Positions 17,917 to 28,500 of a stretch of DNA of 64,000 nt are shown here, piece by piece (position 1 is the first letter of the stretch; the number at the start of each line of letters is the position of its first letter). Below the pieces are notes generated by a model, which saw only the letters and a list, made by a program, of their open reading frames with translations, did no database searches and was not told the origin of the DNA. The position numbers were made by a program, and so were the translations under genes. Origin of the DNA: Gemmatimonadaceae bacterium (lineage in GTDB: Bacteria > Gemmatimonadota > Gemmatimonadetes > Gemmatimonadales > Gemmatimonadaceae); contig JADLCY010000011.1 in the NCBI GenBank assembly GCA_020846935.1, positions 558,001 to 622,000 on the forward strand, read 5' to 3'.

Positions 17917-20900
17917 TTAGCAGTTCGTGCCCTTGACGCAGGAGCCGGTCGAGAGACCGTCGCCAGCCGTGGTCATACCCACCGCGCGGATGACGTCACC
18001 CGCGGCAACCGCCGGGGAGACACCGCTGAGCGTGTACGTCCAGAACCGGTTGGAGCCCTGGTCGAAGATCGTCGGGTTGGTGCCCGGGACCGCGTCGACC
18101 TTTCCGAGGTACACCCAGCGGCCTTCGCTGCCGGCCGTGGAGTAGCGGAAGAACCCAACCTGCGGGAACGGCACGTTCGTGATGACCGTGCTGGTGAGGG
18201 CGCGGGCCTGGATGGCGCTGCCCGTGGTGCCCACACCGAAGACGAACCACTTGCCACCGGCGCCGAGCGAGGAGATCGGCGAACCGGCCGGCACCTGACC
18301 CGCGAGGATCGGGGCACCGAAGAAGGCTGACACGAACGGCGGCGTCGTGTAGACCACCGTGCTCGGGGTGTAGGCGCGGATGTCATAGACCTGCGCGACC
18401 ACACCGATCGGCTTGTAGTTCGCGTTGTTGGCCACCGGCGGGAGCGAATCGAGCGTGGCGACCGAGTCGATACCGCGGAGGAAGTTGATCGGCAGCGTCA
18501 GGCCAGCAGCGCCGAACGGAGCCAGACCACCAACCACGCTGGACAGCGGGGCACCCGAGAACGGCGCCTTGTAGTCCGTGAAGAACGCACGCGGGAAGTA
18601 CAGGGTGTCGGCACCAGCGCCGTCAGGACCGGTCATCGCCGGGTAACGGACGCCGAGGGCGCCATCGAGCACTTCGAGTTCGTCCGTCGCATTCGGCACA
18701 AAGGCAACCGAAGCACCACCCGTGAGGATGGCCGGGAAGCCGATGCCCGTGATGAGCGGAGTGGCCACATCCACGGCGACCGTCTTCGTCACGGTGCCCG
18801 AGCTGTTACCGGCACGGTCAACGACGCTGGTCTCGTAGGTGTAGTAGCCGGCCGAGTCCGTGTTCGTGGCGGACGGGTACAGCGCGTTGACGCGGCCAGT
18901 GCTGCCGCCCGACGCGTTGATGCCCGTGCCGTACACGCTCGCGGTGTCGCGGCGGTACGTGTTGTCGTTCACGTCGACCGCGCCGAGGCGGCGGGCCGGC
19001 GCGCAGCTCGAACCGACGCCGACGATGCAGGTCGGGCCGGACGCGGCGAGGCGCGTGATCTTGACGAACTGCGGCTCGGCGCCAATGGTCGTGCCGAAGC
19101 CCGAACGCGTGTCACGATAGCGGACGCCGAAGTAGCCGGAGTCAGCGCGAATCGTGTTGAGCACGTTGCCCTGGTTCGACAGGACCTTGGTGTTGCCAAG
19201 GGTGTCGAGCGCCGGGAGCAGGATGCGCGGCTCGCCCGAGCCCACGGTGGCCGTGAGGTAGTCGAGCGTGGGCGCCGTGACGTCAACGCCGAAGTTCTGC
19301 GTGCCCGGCGACGTGCTGGTGCTGCCGAGGTACGTGATGCTGGCGTTGCCCAGGAGATCCTTCTCGGTCACGCGGCCGTTGTAGGCGTTGACCGTGAAGT
19401 CGACCGGGTTTTCGGGGATGTTCGTGGTGTTGGCAACGTGCGTGACCCACGCCGTGCCGGAGACCGCGCGATCTTCGTACTCGTACACGTCCGTCGAGGC
19501 GGCAGCAGTGCCGACGCCGCCGTCAACCGCGCGACCACGGGCCAGAAGGCCAGCCGACGAGGTGTCGTGACGGAAGGCCGCGTTGGCCCAGTAGTCGTTG
19601 GTGGTGGCCGCAACGAAGGCGTAGGTCGCGGTGCCCGGACCAGCGACGTCGATGCGAACCGGGATCGCGGCGGCCTGCACCATGAGCGCGGCGTTCGCGA
19701 AGAGCGTACCGATCGGCGCGCCGACCGGGTCGATGCCGACGACGGCCGCGGGGCCGGCGTTGCCATCAGCGCGGAGCGAGGCGGCGACGCCCGGCTGCAC
19801 GTTGACGTTGGTCAGGCCGGTGCAGCTGAACGTGGCCGTGAACGGAGCCGCCGTGTCGGTCACCGCGGCGCCGCAGAGGCTCGCGTTGCCGTCGATCGAG
19901 GCGTCGTCCAGGTGGATCGTGGCCTGGGTGATCGTGTTACCCGAGTACATGACCGGGATCGTGTTGACCGTGGTCGAGGTGCCCGGGCCGCCGTACCACA
20001 GGAGGCCCACGCCCGACACCGCCGTGTTGCTCGGCAGGGTCCAGCGCGCGTGGAACGTGTCGGTGTTGTTCAGGTTGATCGTGATGGTGTTCGAAGCCGT
20101 CGGGCCCGAAGCAGCCGTCACGAACAGTTCCGCCTGCACGCCCGTCGAACCGTTCAGGAAGCTGACGGTCGAGGTGGAGTCGGCGTTGATGGTGTAGGCC
20201 GCGGTGTTGATGGAGAGCGTCACCGGGGCGTTCGGGGCACCATTGACCGTGAAGGCCTGCGAAGCGGCCGACTTGCTGCCGAGCTTCACGCGGACCGAGT
20301 CAAGCGTCTGGTTGCCCGCCGAGATGTTCATCGTGACTTCGATCTGGCCGGCGACGTTCGCGATGTTCACCGGAACGTTCGTGGCGCCGGTCGTGATCGA
20401 GGAGATCGAGACCGAGGCGCTGGCGACGTTGATCGTCGTAGCGACGGACAGCGAGTTGGTGTTGGTGGCGGCCGTGGTCGTGATGACCGCGGTGCCGTTG
20501 CCAACCGCCGTCACGAGGCCGGTGGTGCTGACCGTGGCGACGAGCGTGTTGGACGTCGCGTAGGTGTACGTGACCGTCGGCGTGCCAACCGTCGTGGCGC
20601 TCGGAACGAGCTGGACGGTCGAGCCGATGCCCAGGTTGGCCGTGGTCGGCGCAACCGTGAGAGCCGTCAGGTTGTTCGGAACGGCCACGACCGTCACCGC
20701 GAGGGCAGCCGACTTCGTGTTGTCGACCGTCGAGGTGGCCGTGATGACCGACGTACCAGCGGCAACCGCCGTGATCAGACCGGAGGTCTGGTTCACGGTC
20801 GCGACCGCGGCGTTGTTCGAGGCCCAGTTCACCGTGCCGGCGACGCCCGCATCGCGATCAACCGTCGCAACCGCGGTGGCCGTCTGGCCGACCTGGAGAT

Positions 20901-21297
20901 TCAGCGCCTGCGGCGACACCGAGACGCTGCGAACGGCCAGCGCCGTGACGTTCACCTGCGCCGCGCCCGACTTGGACGCATCGACCGTGGAGACCGCGCG
21001 GACCGTGGTGTTACCAGCCGCAACCGCGGTGACCTGACCGGTGGTGGCGTTGACCGACGCGACCGCAGGCGTCGAGGACGACCAAGCCACGGTCGTGGCG
21101 GCGCCACCCGTGGTCTCGACGCTGACGCCGAGGGTCGCCGACTCGCCAACCTTGAGCGAGAGCGTCGATGGGCTCACCGTCACCCCGACGACCGCAACCG
21201 GCGTCGGCGTAGGAGCGGCGATGGATACGTCGTCACCGCAAGCCGCCAAGGCCGCAAGCCCGGCGAGTGCGATGAACGACCGAGAGAGTTTCTGCAT
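17917..21297 (-). CDS. Large Ig-like (Big2) domain lipoprotein
   Basis: 1,126 residues from ATG 21297, preceded by GGGGGAAAAGA as ribosome-binding site. Lipobox LAALAAC predicts lipidation. The N-terminal third holds three clear Big2-type modules (VSPSTLSLKVGESATL; VSPQALNLQVGQTATA; VAPTTANLGIGSTVQL), each ending with VTAVAAGNTTVRAVSTVD-like strands. The remaining 700 residues are beta-rich, Thr/Ser/Gly-rich and without a recognised domain; four Cys at the very C-terminus and near residue 850 could form disulfides. Probably surface exposed and adhesive or structural. A longer frame upstream of 21297 lacks a signal and is rejected. Codons are less extreme in GC than neighbours. Confidence 0.8.
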   Translation of the reverse strand: MQKLSRSFIALAGLAALAACGDDVSIAAPTPTPVAVVGVTVSPSTLSLKVGESATLGVSVETTGGAATTVAWSSSTPAVASVNATTGQVTAVAAGNTTVRAVSTVDASKSGAAQVNVTALAVRSVSVSPQALNLQVGQTATAVATVDRDAGVAGTVNWASNNAAVATVNQTSGLITAVAAGTSVITATSTVDNTKSAALAVTVVAVPNNLTALTVAPTTANLGIGSTVQLVPSATTVGTPTVTYTYATSNTLVATVSTTGLVTAVGNGTAVITTTAATNTNSLSVATTINVASASVSISSITTGATNVPVNIANVAGQIEVTMNISAGNQTLDSVRVKLGSKSAASQAFTVNGAPNAPVTLSINTAAYTINADSTSTVSFLNGSTGVQAELFVTAASGPTASNTITINLNNTDTFHARWTLPSNTAVSGVGLLWYGGPGTSTTVNTIPVMYSGNTITQATIHLDDASIDGNASLCGAAVTDTAAPFTATFSCTGLTNVNVQPGVAASLRADGNAGPAAVVGIDPVGAPIGTLFANAALMVQAAAIPVRIDVAGPGTATYAFVAATTNDYWANAAFRHDTSSAGLLARGRAVDGGVGTAAASTDVYEYEDRAVSGTAWVTHVANTTNIPENPVDFTVNAYNGRVTEKDLLGNASITYLGSTSTSPGTQNFGVDVTAPTLDYLTATVGSGEPRILLPALDTLGNTKVLSNQGNVLNTIRADSGYFGVRYRDTRSGFGTTIGAEPQFVKITRLAASGPTCIVGVGSSCAPARRLGAVDVNDNTYRRDTASVYGTGINASGGSTGRVNALYPSATNTDSAGYYTYETSVVDRAGNSSGTVTKTVAVDVATPLITGIGFPAILTGGASVAFVPNATDELEVLDGALGVRYPAMTGPDGAGADTLYFPRAFFTDYKAPFSGAPLSSVVGGLAPFGAAGLTLPINFLRGIDSVATLDSLPPVANNANYKPIGVVAQVYDIRAYTPSTVVYTTPPFVSAFFGAPILAGQVPAGSPISSLGAGGKWFVFGVGTTGSAIQARALTSTVITNVPFPQVGFFRYSTAGSEGRWVYLGKVDAVPGTNPTIFDQGSNRFWTYTLSGVSPAVAAGDVIRAVGMTTAGDGLSTGSCVKGTNC

Positions 21298-21864
21298 TCT
21301 TTTCCCCCTTCTGCAGAGATGAGATTGTGCTGCCGTGAACCACATACGAACGACCTGCTGACCTACCACTTGTTGCGTCCTGCCATGCTGTGCCGCTGCG
21401 ACCCGCACCTCCTGCCGCCCGACGGACAAGCGCCGACGGGAGGCGCAGCGCGGCCTCCGTCTAGACTGGAGACCCCACCTTGCTCCCGGCGGTCACTTCG
21501 ATTTTCGAGCAGCCCGTGGACCCATCGCAGGCCCAAGTCCACAGCCAGTCAAAATACCCCCGAGCCGAAAGGGGGTCAAGGCAAACGAAAGCCACGCTTG
21601 GCTTTCCATTCGCCCTGCCCCACTCCGGTGCTCCGGGTCCTGCCCCGCCAGGTCACCCTCGCGGTCTGTCTCGCCCTGCGACCCATGACCTCCCGCGCTC
21701 CTGCGTCCGGGGTGCGTGGTGGCGCCGTCGGTCACACTGTCGCAATCGCGGCGCGAATGTACGCTCGTCAGGCACCCCGCGCCAGAGTGAATTTCCCCTA
21801 GGCAGAACCCTCCCCTGCCTGACGAGTTGACCCCCCATGACGATCGGCTCGTCAGGCGGGCAAC
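21298..21864. other. Intergenic region between divergent Big2 lipoprotein and helicase genes
   Basis: Should hold both promoters, but none can be placed with confidence. One clear element is a CCCCC/GGGGG hairpin around 21556-21577 in the Big2 leader, followed on the minus strand by TATTTTGACTGG. I looked for riboswitch cores (cobalamin, c-di-GMP, TPP) and saw none. Confidence 0.4.
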
Positions 21865-24072
21865 TTGGGACGCTCAGATGGATGGCGCGTGGATACCGTG
21901 TACCAACGCCGCCCGCGCTCCGCCGCCCCCCGTTTTCGCCCGAACACCTTTCCCCACCCGAAGAAACGCCGCAGCTTTCCCGCCGTGCCCCACGCGCCGG
22001 ACCCCGCCCCTCGCATCTATCCCAGCCGGAACGACCCCCTCACCAGGGCCGACCGGGATCTCGCCGCCGAACTCAACGCCGAGCAGGCTGCCGCGGCCAC
22101 GTTTGGTAATGGGCCCCTCCTCATCATCGCGGGCGCGGGCACCGGAAAGACGCGGACCCTCACGTACCGCGTCGCGGACCTCATCCGGCGCGGCATCCCG
22201 CCGGAGCGCATCCTGCTCCTCACCTTCACGCGCCGCGCTGCCCAGGACATGCTCCAGCGCGTCGAACGCCTCGTCGGCTCGGCCAGCCGGCAGGTCCACG
22301 GGGGCACCTTCCACGCCACGGGGCACCGGCTGCTACGCCGCTTTGGCGCCGCCGCCGGCGTCCCCGCGGACTTCTCCATCATGGACCAGGGGGACGCCGA
22401 AGATCTCATGCAGCTCTCCCGGGCCCACCTGGGATTCGCCGACGCAAAGAAGAAGCGGTTCCCGAAGAAGGAATCGCTGCACTACATCTACTCGAGGCAC
22501 GTCAACACCGATCTGCCGATCGACGGCATTCTCCGCGACGAGTTCCCGCCGTTCGTCGAGTATCTCGACGCCATCTCGGCGATCTTCGCGGACTACACGG
22601 ATCGCAAGGCCGCTCGCAACCTGGTCGACTACGACGACCTCCTGCTCTTCTGGCTCGCCATGCTCGAGTCATCGGCGAGCCTCGCCGCCCGGCTCGCCGG
22701 CCTCTACGACCACATCCTGGTCGACGAGTACCAGGATACCAACGTCCTGCAGGCGCGCGTGCTCCAGGGCATGGCGCGCCCGCACGGCAACATCGCGGTG
22801 GTTGGCGACGACGCGCAGAGCATCTACAGCTTTCGCGGCGCATCCTTCCGCAACATCCTCGACTTCCCGCGCACCTTCGACGGGACGACGATCGTCACGC
22901 TCGAGGAGAACTACCGTTCGACGCAGCCGATCCTCGATGCGACCAACGCCCTGATCGCCAGGGCCGAGGAGCGCTTCACCAAGAACCTCTGGACGAAGCG
23001 GGAAGGCGGTGAGCGACCGTGGCTCGTTTCCATTCAGGATGAGCAGCAGCAAACGCGGTTCGTGGTCGAGCGGATCCTCGAGCTGCACGAGCAGGGGATG
23101 CCGCTGGGTGAGATGGCGGTGCTGATTCGCGCCGGGTACATGTCGGCCGACCTCGAGATCGAGCTGACCAACCGCAAGATCCCGTTCGAGAAGTGGGGCG
23201 GCCTCAAGTTCCTCGAAGCGGCCCACGTGAAGGACGTGCTGGCGTTTCTCCGGGTGCTGGAAAACCCACGCGACGAGGTGAGCTGGTACCGCATCCTGTT
23301 GCTGCTGCCGGGCATTGGAGACTCGACGGCGCGCGAGACGATCACCGCAATGGCGGATCGCGGCTGGGACCCGCGGGCGTTTGCGTCGGTCCCGGTGCCG
23401 CCACGCGCCCGCGCCGCGCAGGCGGCGCTGGGCACGCTGCTCGGCCGGCTCGGCCTGCCTGACGAGACGGAGGGTTCGGTGGGCCGCGACATCGCCCGCA
23501 TCCGGACGCTCTACGACGATATCCTGCGCGAGAAGTACGACCGGATCGAACCGCGGCTCTCGGACCTGGAACAGCTGCAGGTAATCGCCAGCGGCTACCC
23601 GAGCCGCGCGAGCTTCCTCTCGTCGCTGGCGCTCGAACCGCCGCAGGCGACGCAGGATCTGGGCTTCGGGCCGAGCGATGACGACACCGACGCGCTGGTG
23701 ATCTCGACGGTGCACAGCGCCAAGGGCAAGGAGTGGGACGCGGTATTCCTGATCTGGGCGGTGGACGGCTGGTTTCCGATGTCGCGGTCGTTAGGCAGCG
23801 ACGAGGAACTGGAAGAGGAGCGGCGGCTCATGTACGTGGCGATGACGCGGGCCCGCAATCACCTGGCCGTGACCTACCCGCTCCACGCGTATGCGTCGCG
23901 CCGCGGCGCCGACTATTCCATCGACCAGCTCTCGCGGTTCATCGACCGTGAGGTCCGCGGACTGATGGAACGCGTGGTTCCACAGGTCGAAGCGCCCGAC
24001 GCGCCGCCGCCGGAGCCCCAGGCGCCGATCGACCTGCGCGCCATCATGCGCGGGAGATTCGGCGCGCGCTGA
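21865..24072 (+). CDS. UvrD/PcrA-type superfamily 1 DNA helicase
   Basis: ATP-driven 3'-5' DNA helicase of about 735 residues. Walker A GAGTGKT (residues 90-96), motif Ia TFTRRAAQDM, motif II VDEYQDTN (Walker B), motif III GDDAQSIYSFRGA, motif IV ENYRS, motif V STVHSAKGKEWDAVF and motif VI VAMTRARNHL are all present, so it should be active. The start is uncertain: TTG 21865 is the longest; GTG 21889 or 21898 are possible, and the first 50 residues are Arg/Pro-rich. Family members act in repair or replication-fork processing; specific role unknown. Carries one CGTTAGGC motif giving a TTA codon (residue SLGSDE). Confidence 0.92.
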   Translation: MGRSDGWRVDTVYQRRPRSAAPRFRPNTFPHPKKRRSFPAVPHAPDPAPRIYPSRNDPLTRADRDLAAELNAEQAAAATFGNGPLLIIAGAGTGKTRTLTYRVADLIRRGIPPERILLLTFTRRAAQDMLQRVERLVGSASRQVHGGTFHATGHRLLRRFGAAAGVPADFSIMDQGDAEDLMQLSRAHLGFADAKKKRFPKKESLHYIYSRHVNTDLPIDGILRDEFPPFVEYLDAISAIFADYTDRKAARNLVDYDDLLLFWLAMLESSASLAARLAGLYDHILVDEYQDTNVLQARVLQGMARPHGNIAVVGDDAQSIYSFRGASFRNILDFPRTFDGTTIVTLEENYRSTQPILDATNALIARAEERFTKNLWTKREGGERPWLVSIQDEQQQTRFVVERILELHEQGMPLGEMAVLIRAGYMSADLEIELTNRKIPFEKWGGLKFLEAAHVKDVLAFLRVLENPRDEVSWYRILLLLPGIGDSTARETITAMADRGWDPRAFASVPVPPRARAAQAALGTLLGRLGLPDETEGSVGRDIARIRTLYDDILREKYDRIEPRLSDLEQLQVIASGYPSRASFLSSLALEPPQATQDLGFGPSDDDTDALVISTVHSAKGKEWDAVFLIWAVDGWFPMSRSLGSDEELEEERRLMYVAMTRARNHLAVTYPLHAYASRRGADYSIDQLSRFIDREVRGLMERVVPQVEAPDAPPPEPQAPIDLRAIMRGRFGAR

Positions 24073-24175
24073 ACCGTTGACGGGGGCCGGTTCGAGGCAC
24101 GGTGCATCTCGGATCCTGGCATGGCGATTCATGGCGGGGCGCGTGGCGTCAGCGCCTGCCCGAGACCATACCCGC

Positions 24176-25261
24176 TCATCGCCGCGCTTCGGGCCGCTCC
24201 ATCCACGACCGCAGTGCGGCATAGGGATCACTCGCGGTGGCCACCAGGCGCCTGACGAGGGTGATGGTCGATGCCAGGTCGCCGCCATTCCGCCGGTGGA
24301 GCTCGTCGAACAGGTAGAGCTCGGAGGCATACGTGCGGCGGGCCAGCAGCGCGGCGTTGTCGAGCTGCAGGCGCGAGAGCCTGGCGCCGTCGAGGGTTCG
24401 CAGGCGCGGCGCGATGTCCCGACGCAGGACCGCACGCATGACCCCGTAGACCGAGTCGCGCGCGGCGATGCGGGCGCTCGACGTGCGCCCGGGCACGGCG
24501 AACACGCTGTCGATCTTGCTCGCGGTGGCTTCCCAGAAGGCACCCAGCAGCTTGTCATCCTCCCATTCGAGATCGGCGCGGCGCGCCATGTGAGCGTCTC
24601 CGCGCCGGCGGAAGAACTCCGCCGCGCCGCGGGCGCCGACGAAGCTCGCGAAGGATTCGTTGAACACCACCGACCCCTTCACGAAGAGCGTGGTGTGCAG
24701 CAGCTCGTGGATGACCGTGGCCGCCAGGCCGGCAGAATCCTGCGCGATCGTGGTCGACAGCAGCGGGTCGTCGAACCACCCGAGCGTAGAAAACGCCGAG
24801 GCAGGCCGCAGGTAGGTGTCGAAGCCCGCCTCGCGCATCGACGCCGCGGTGCGTGCGGCGAGCTCGAAGTCGAAGAAGCCCTTGTAGGGAAACCGCCCCA
24901 CGACCGGAAACCACCACGTGTGTGCGGCCAGGGTGTCGCGCCGTGACGCCGAGAGCACCAGCACCAGGGTGTCCCGGTCGAGTTGCACGAAGGTGGTGAA
25001 CTCCCGTGCGGCGCGGAGCCCGATGTGCTGCAGGGCAAAGGTGCGCACGTCGGTGACGAGGCGCAGGCGCGCGGCGGTTCGGGGCGGCGTCGCGGAATCG
25101 GCGAGCAGGTCGGTGATGTCCCGCCGCGCGGCAAGGATATGGGCCTCCTCCCAAGCGGCACGCGCGATGTAGCGACCCGTCGCGGTCACCGCACCGAGCA
25201 GCAGCAGGATCGCGACGACCACGCCGGCGATGCGCAGGACGATTCGAAGGAGGCGTCGCAC
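24176..25261 (-). CDS. Predicted membrane-anchored aminopeptidase (COG4324 type)
   Basis: 361 residues. One N-terminal transmembrane segment (IVLRIAGVVVAILLLLGAV) then a periplasmic metalloprotease-like domain with WWFPVVGRFPYKGFF, VIHELLHTTLFVKG (HExxH) and FNESFASFVG, the signature blocks of the putative aminopeptidase family Aminopep/COG4324. The ATG at 25261 places the helix at the very N-terminus. Substrate unknown. Convergent with the helicase and divergent from dnaE. Confidence 0.85.
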   Translation of the reverse strand: MRRLLRIVLRIAGVVVAILLLLGAVTATGRYIARAAWEEAHILAARRDITDLLADSATPPRTAARLRLVTDVRTFALQHIGLRAAREFTTFVQLDRDTLVLVLSASRRDTLAAHTWWFPVVGRFPYKGFFDFELAARTAASMREAGFDTYLRPASAFSTLGWFDDPLLSTTIAQDSAGLAATVIHELLHTTLFVKGSVVFNESFASFVGARGAAEFFRRRGDAHMARRADLEWEDDKLLGAFWEATASKIDSVFAVPGRTSSARIAARDSVYGVMRAVLRRDIAPRLRTLDGARLSRLQLDNAALLARRTYASELYLFDELHRRNGGDLASTITLVRRLVATASDPYAALRSWMERPEARR

Positions 25262-25590
25262 GCCGCAAGGTCGTTTGGCGTCGCACGGAGTTCAACTGCG
25301 CAGCGGCTTCGCGGACGACCGGCGCGCAAGCGCGCGGGCGCGGAAGCAGGTGCGCATGCACGTGCGACGCGTGGGGGCGCGGGCGCCGCGCGGATGGACG
25401 CGCACCCGTGGGCAGCGGGCGCGGCGCTGATCAACGCACACCGCGTGGGGGCGCAGCAGCGGCACACACAGCCGCGCGACGCACCGGCGCGTTTGCCGAG
25501 GCCACGGGGCGCGCGCGGAGCCGCGTTCGTGCCCCCTCGACGCCACAGTCGGCGCAAGCTCTTGCCTTCCCCTTCCCGTCCGGGCTTCGT
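25262..25590. other. Divergent promoter region between aminopeptidase and dnaE
   Basis: 329 bases, almost all G and C, rich in GCGCGG and CGCACC runs. It must contain promoters in both directions but I cannot recognise -35/-10 elements. The dnaE frame is open back to 25408, but the residues it would add are Arg/Ala noise, so ATG 25591 was chosen. Confidence 0.4.
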
Positions 25591-28500
25591 ATGGAAGGCC
25601 CGCCCGCTCGCCCCTCGCCTCGCCCACCCGCGCCCCACGACGTGAGTTTCGTTCACCTCCACTGCCACTCCGAATACTCGTTGCTCGATGGCGCGAACCG
25701 CATCGATGACCTGATCCGGCGCGCCCAGGAGTTCGAGCAGCCGGCCCTGGCCATCACGGACCACGGCAACCTGCACGCGGCGTGGGAGTTCCAGGAGAAG
25801 GCGAAGAAGGCGAAGGTCAAGCCGATCATCGGCATGGAGGCCTACGTGGCCCCGGGCGACCGTCGACTGAAGACGCGCGGCGCGATGGGCCAGAAGCCGT
25901 ATTACCACCTCGTGCTCCTCGCGCGCGATCTCACGGGGTACCGCAACCTGGTGAAGCTGTCGTCGCTGGCGTACACCGAGGGCTTCTACACGCGGCCCCG
26001 TGTCGACCGCGAGCTGCTCCGTCAGTACTCCGAGGGCATCATCGTCTCCTCGGCCTGCATGGCGGGCGAGATCGCGCACCACCTGGAACTTGGCGATCTG
26101 CATGGCGCCATCCAGGTCACCGAGTGGTACCGCCACGTCTTTCCGGACCGCTACTACCTGGAGGTGCAGGCGCACGATTCCGAGGGACAGGCACAGCTCA
26201 ATACGCGGATCCTCGACCTGGCGAAGCGCACGGGCGTCCCGGTGATCGCGACGAACGACTCGCACTTCCTCAAGGCCGACGACCACGACGCGCACGACGT
26301 GCTGCTCTGCATTGGCCTGGGGAAGGACCGCGAGGACAAGGACCGCATGAAGTACGACGCGGGCCTGTACTTCAAGAGCGCGCCCGAGATGGCGGCGCGT
26401 TTTCCGGACCATCCGGAAGTGATCGCGAACACACTGGCGATCGCCGACGCCTGCGACGTGCAGTTCCCGAAGAAGTACCACGTGCCCGCCTTCCCGCTGC
26501 CGCCGGAGGCCGCCACCGAAAACGCGTTGCTGGTCTCGCTGGCATCGACCGGTGCCGGTGTGCGCTACGGAGTTCCGCTCCCCGCGCATGTGCAGGAGCG
26601 GCTCGACTACGAGCTGCGGGTGATCGCGGACTCGGGATACGCCGGCTACTTCCTGATCGTCGCGGATTTCATCAAGGCGGCGCGCGATCGCGGCATTCCG
26701 GTGGGTCCGGGACGCGGCTCGGCGGCCGGGTCGCTCGTGGCGTACGCCCTGCGCATCACCGACGTCTGTCCGCTGAGGTACGACCTGCTGTTCGAGCGCT
26801 TCCTCAACCCGGAGCGCGTGTCGATGCCCGACATCGACGTCGACTTCTGCTTCGAGCGGCGCGGCGAAGTCATCGAATACGTGCGCGAGAAGTACGGAAA
26901 GGAAGCGGTGGGCCAGATCGTGACGTTCGGCACGATGAAATCGCGCGCCGCGGTGAAGGACGTGGGCCGCGTGCTTGGCTTCACCCCGGCCGAAACCGAT
27001 GCGCTCGCAAAGCTGATTCCCAACCAGCCCAACTTCTCGCTCACCGTTGGCGAGGCGATCGCGAAGATCGCCGACGTGCGCAAGCTCTACGAGTCGGACG
27101 ACCGGTACCGGCAACTGCTGGACTACGCCGTGGCACTCGAGGGTTTGTCGCGGCACACGGGCGTGCACGCCGCCGGCGTCGTCATTGCCCCAGGACCGCT
27201 GGACGACTACGTGCCGATCTGCACGCAGGAGTCGCGCGGATCGGGGAGTGGATCGGACGAGCGGGTGGTGGTCACGCAGTACGACATGAACGCGCTCGAG
27301 AAGGCGGGCATGTTGAAGATGGACTTTCTGGGTCTGACCACGCTCACCGTCATCTTCGACACGCTGCGCGCGATCGAGGCCACGGGAGCCGTGGCGCCGG
27401 ACCTCGACGCCATCCCGTACGACGACGCCGAGACGTACCGCATGCTGCGCCTGGGGCGCACGGTGGGCGTGTTCCAGTTCGAGTCGCCGCTGGCCACGGA
27501 CATGTTGCGCGCGATGCGCTGCGACCGGTTTGACGATCTGGTCGCCTCCAACGCCCTGATGCGTCCGGGTCCGCTGGATGCCGGCATGCACAAGGTCTAC
27601 CAGCGGCGCAAGCGCGGCGAAGAGCCGATCGTCTACGCGTTGCCCGAACTCGAAGCGATCCTCGAACCCACGTACGGCGTCATCACCTACCAGGAACAGG
27701 TGATGCGGATCGCGCAGGTGCTCGCCGGCATCTCGCTCGCCGAGGCCGACGTGCTGCGGAAGGCGGTGGGGAAGAAGGATGCGGAACTCATCAAGGTCGA
27801 GCTGGGCAAGTTCGTGTCGAAGGCCGTGGCCCGCGGCTATGACGCGCGCATCATCGAGGAACTCTCGGGGCAGATCGAGACGTTCGGTCGCTACGGGTTC
27901 AACAAGTCGCACTCGGTCGCCTACTCCGTCATCTCCTACCAGACGGCGTGGCTCAAGGCACACCATCCTGCCGAGTTCATGGCGGCGCTGCTGTCGTCGT
28001 CGATCGGCGACACGGATAGCGTGGTCAAGTTCATCAACGAAGCGCGCGAGCTGGGCATCACCGTGTTGCCGCCGGACGTGAACGAATCGGGCTACAAGTT
28101 CACGGTGGTGGGCCACAAGCGGATCCGCTTCGGGCTCGGCGCCATCCGCAACGTGGGACGCGCGGCCATCGACTCCATCCTGGCGGCACGCGCGACCGCG
28201 CCCTTCACGAGCCTGTTCGACCTCACCGAACGCATCGACCTGCGGCTGTGCAACAAGCGCGTGTTCGAGGCGCTGATCCACTCGGGCGCCGTCGACACGC
28301 TGGGCGGCCACCGGGCGCAGTACCTGGCGACGCTCGACGCCGCGCTGCAGGAGGCGTCGCTGCGGCAGAACGAACGGGAGACCGGGCAGTGGTCGCTGTT
28401 CGGCGAACCGGTCGAGGGCCCCGAGGGGGCGGGCCCCCACGGCGCGGCGCTCACGCTGCCTAACGTCGGGCACCTCTCGGAGTCGGAACGCCTGACTCGG

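Noticed and set aside
21298-21864. Riboswitch in the Big2 lipoprotein leader
   Set aside because: A hairpin and GGCAAACG-like words are present but no c-di-GMP, TPP or cobalamin core architecture could be assembled.
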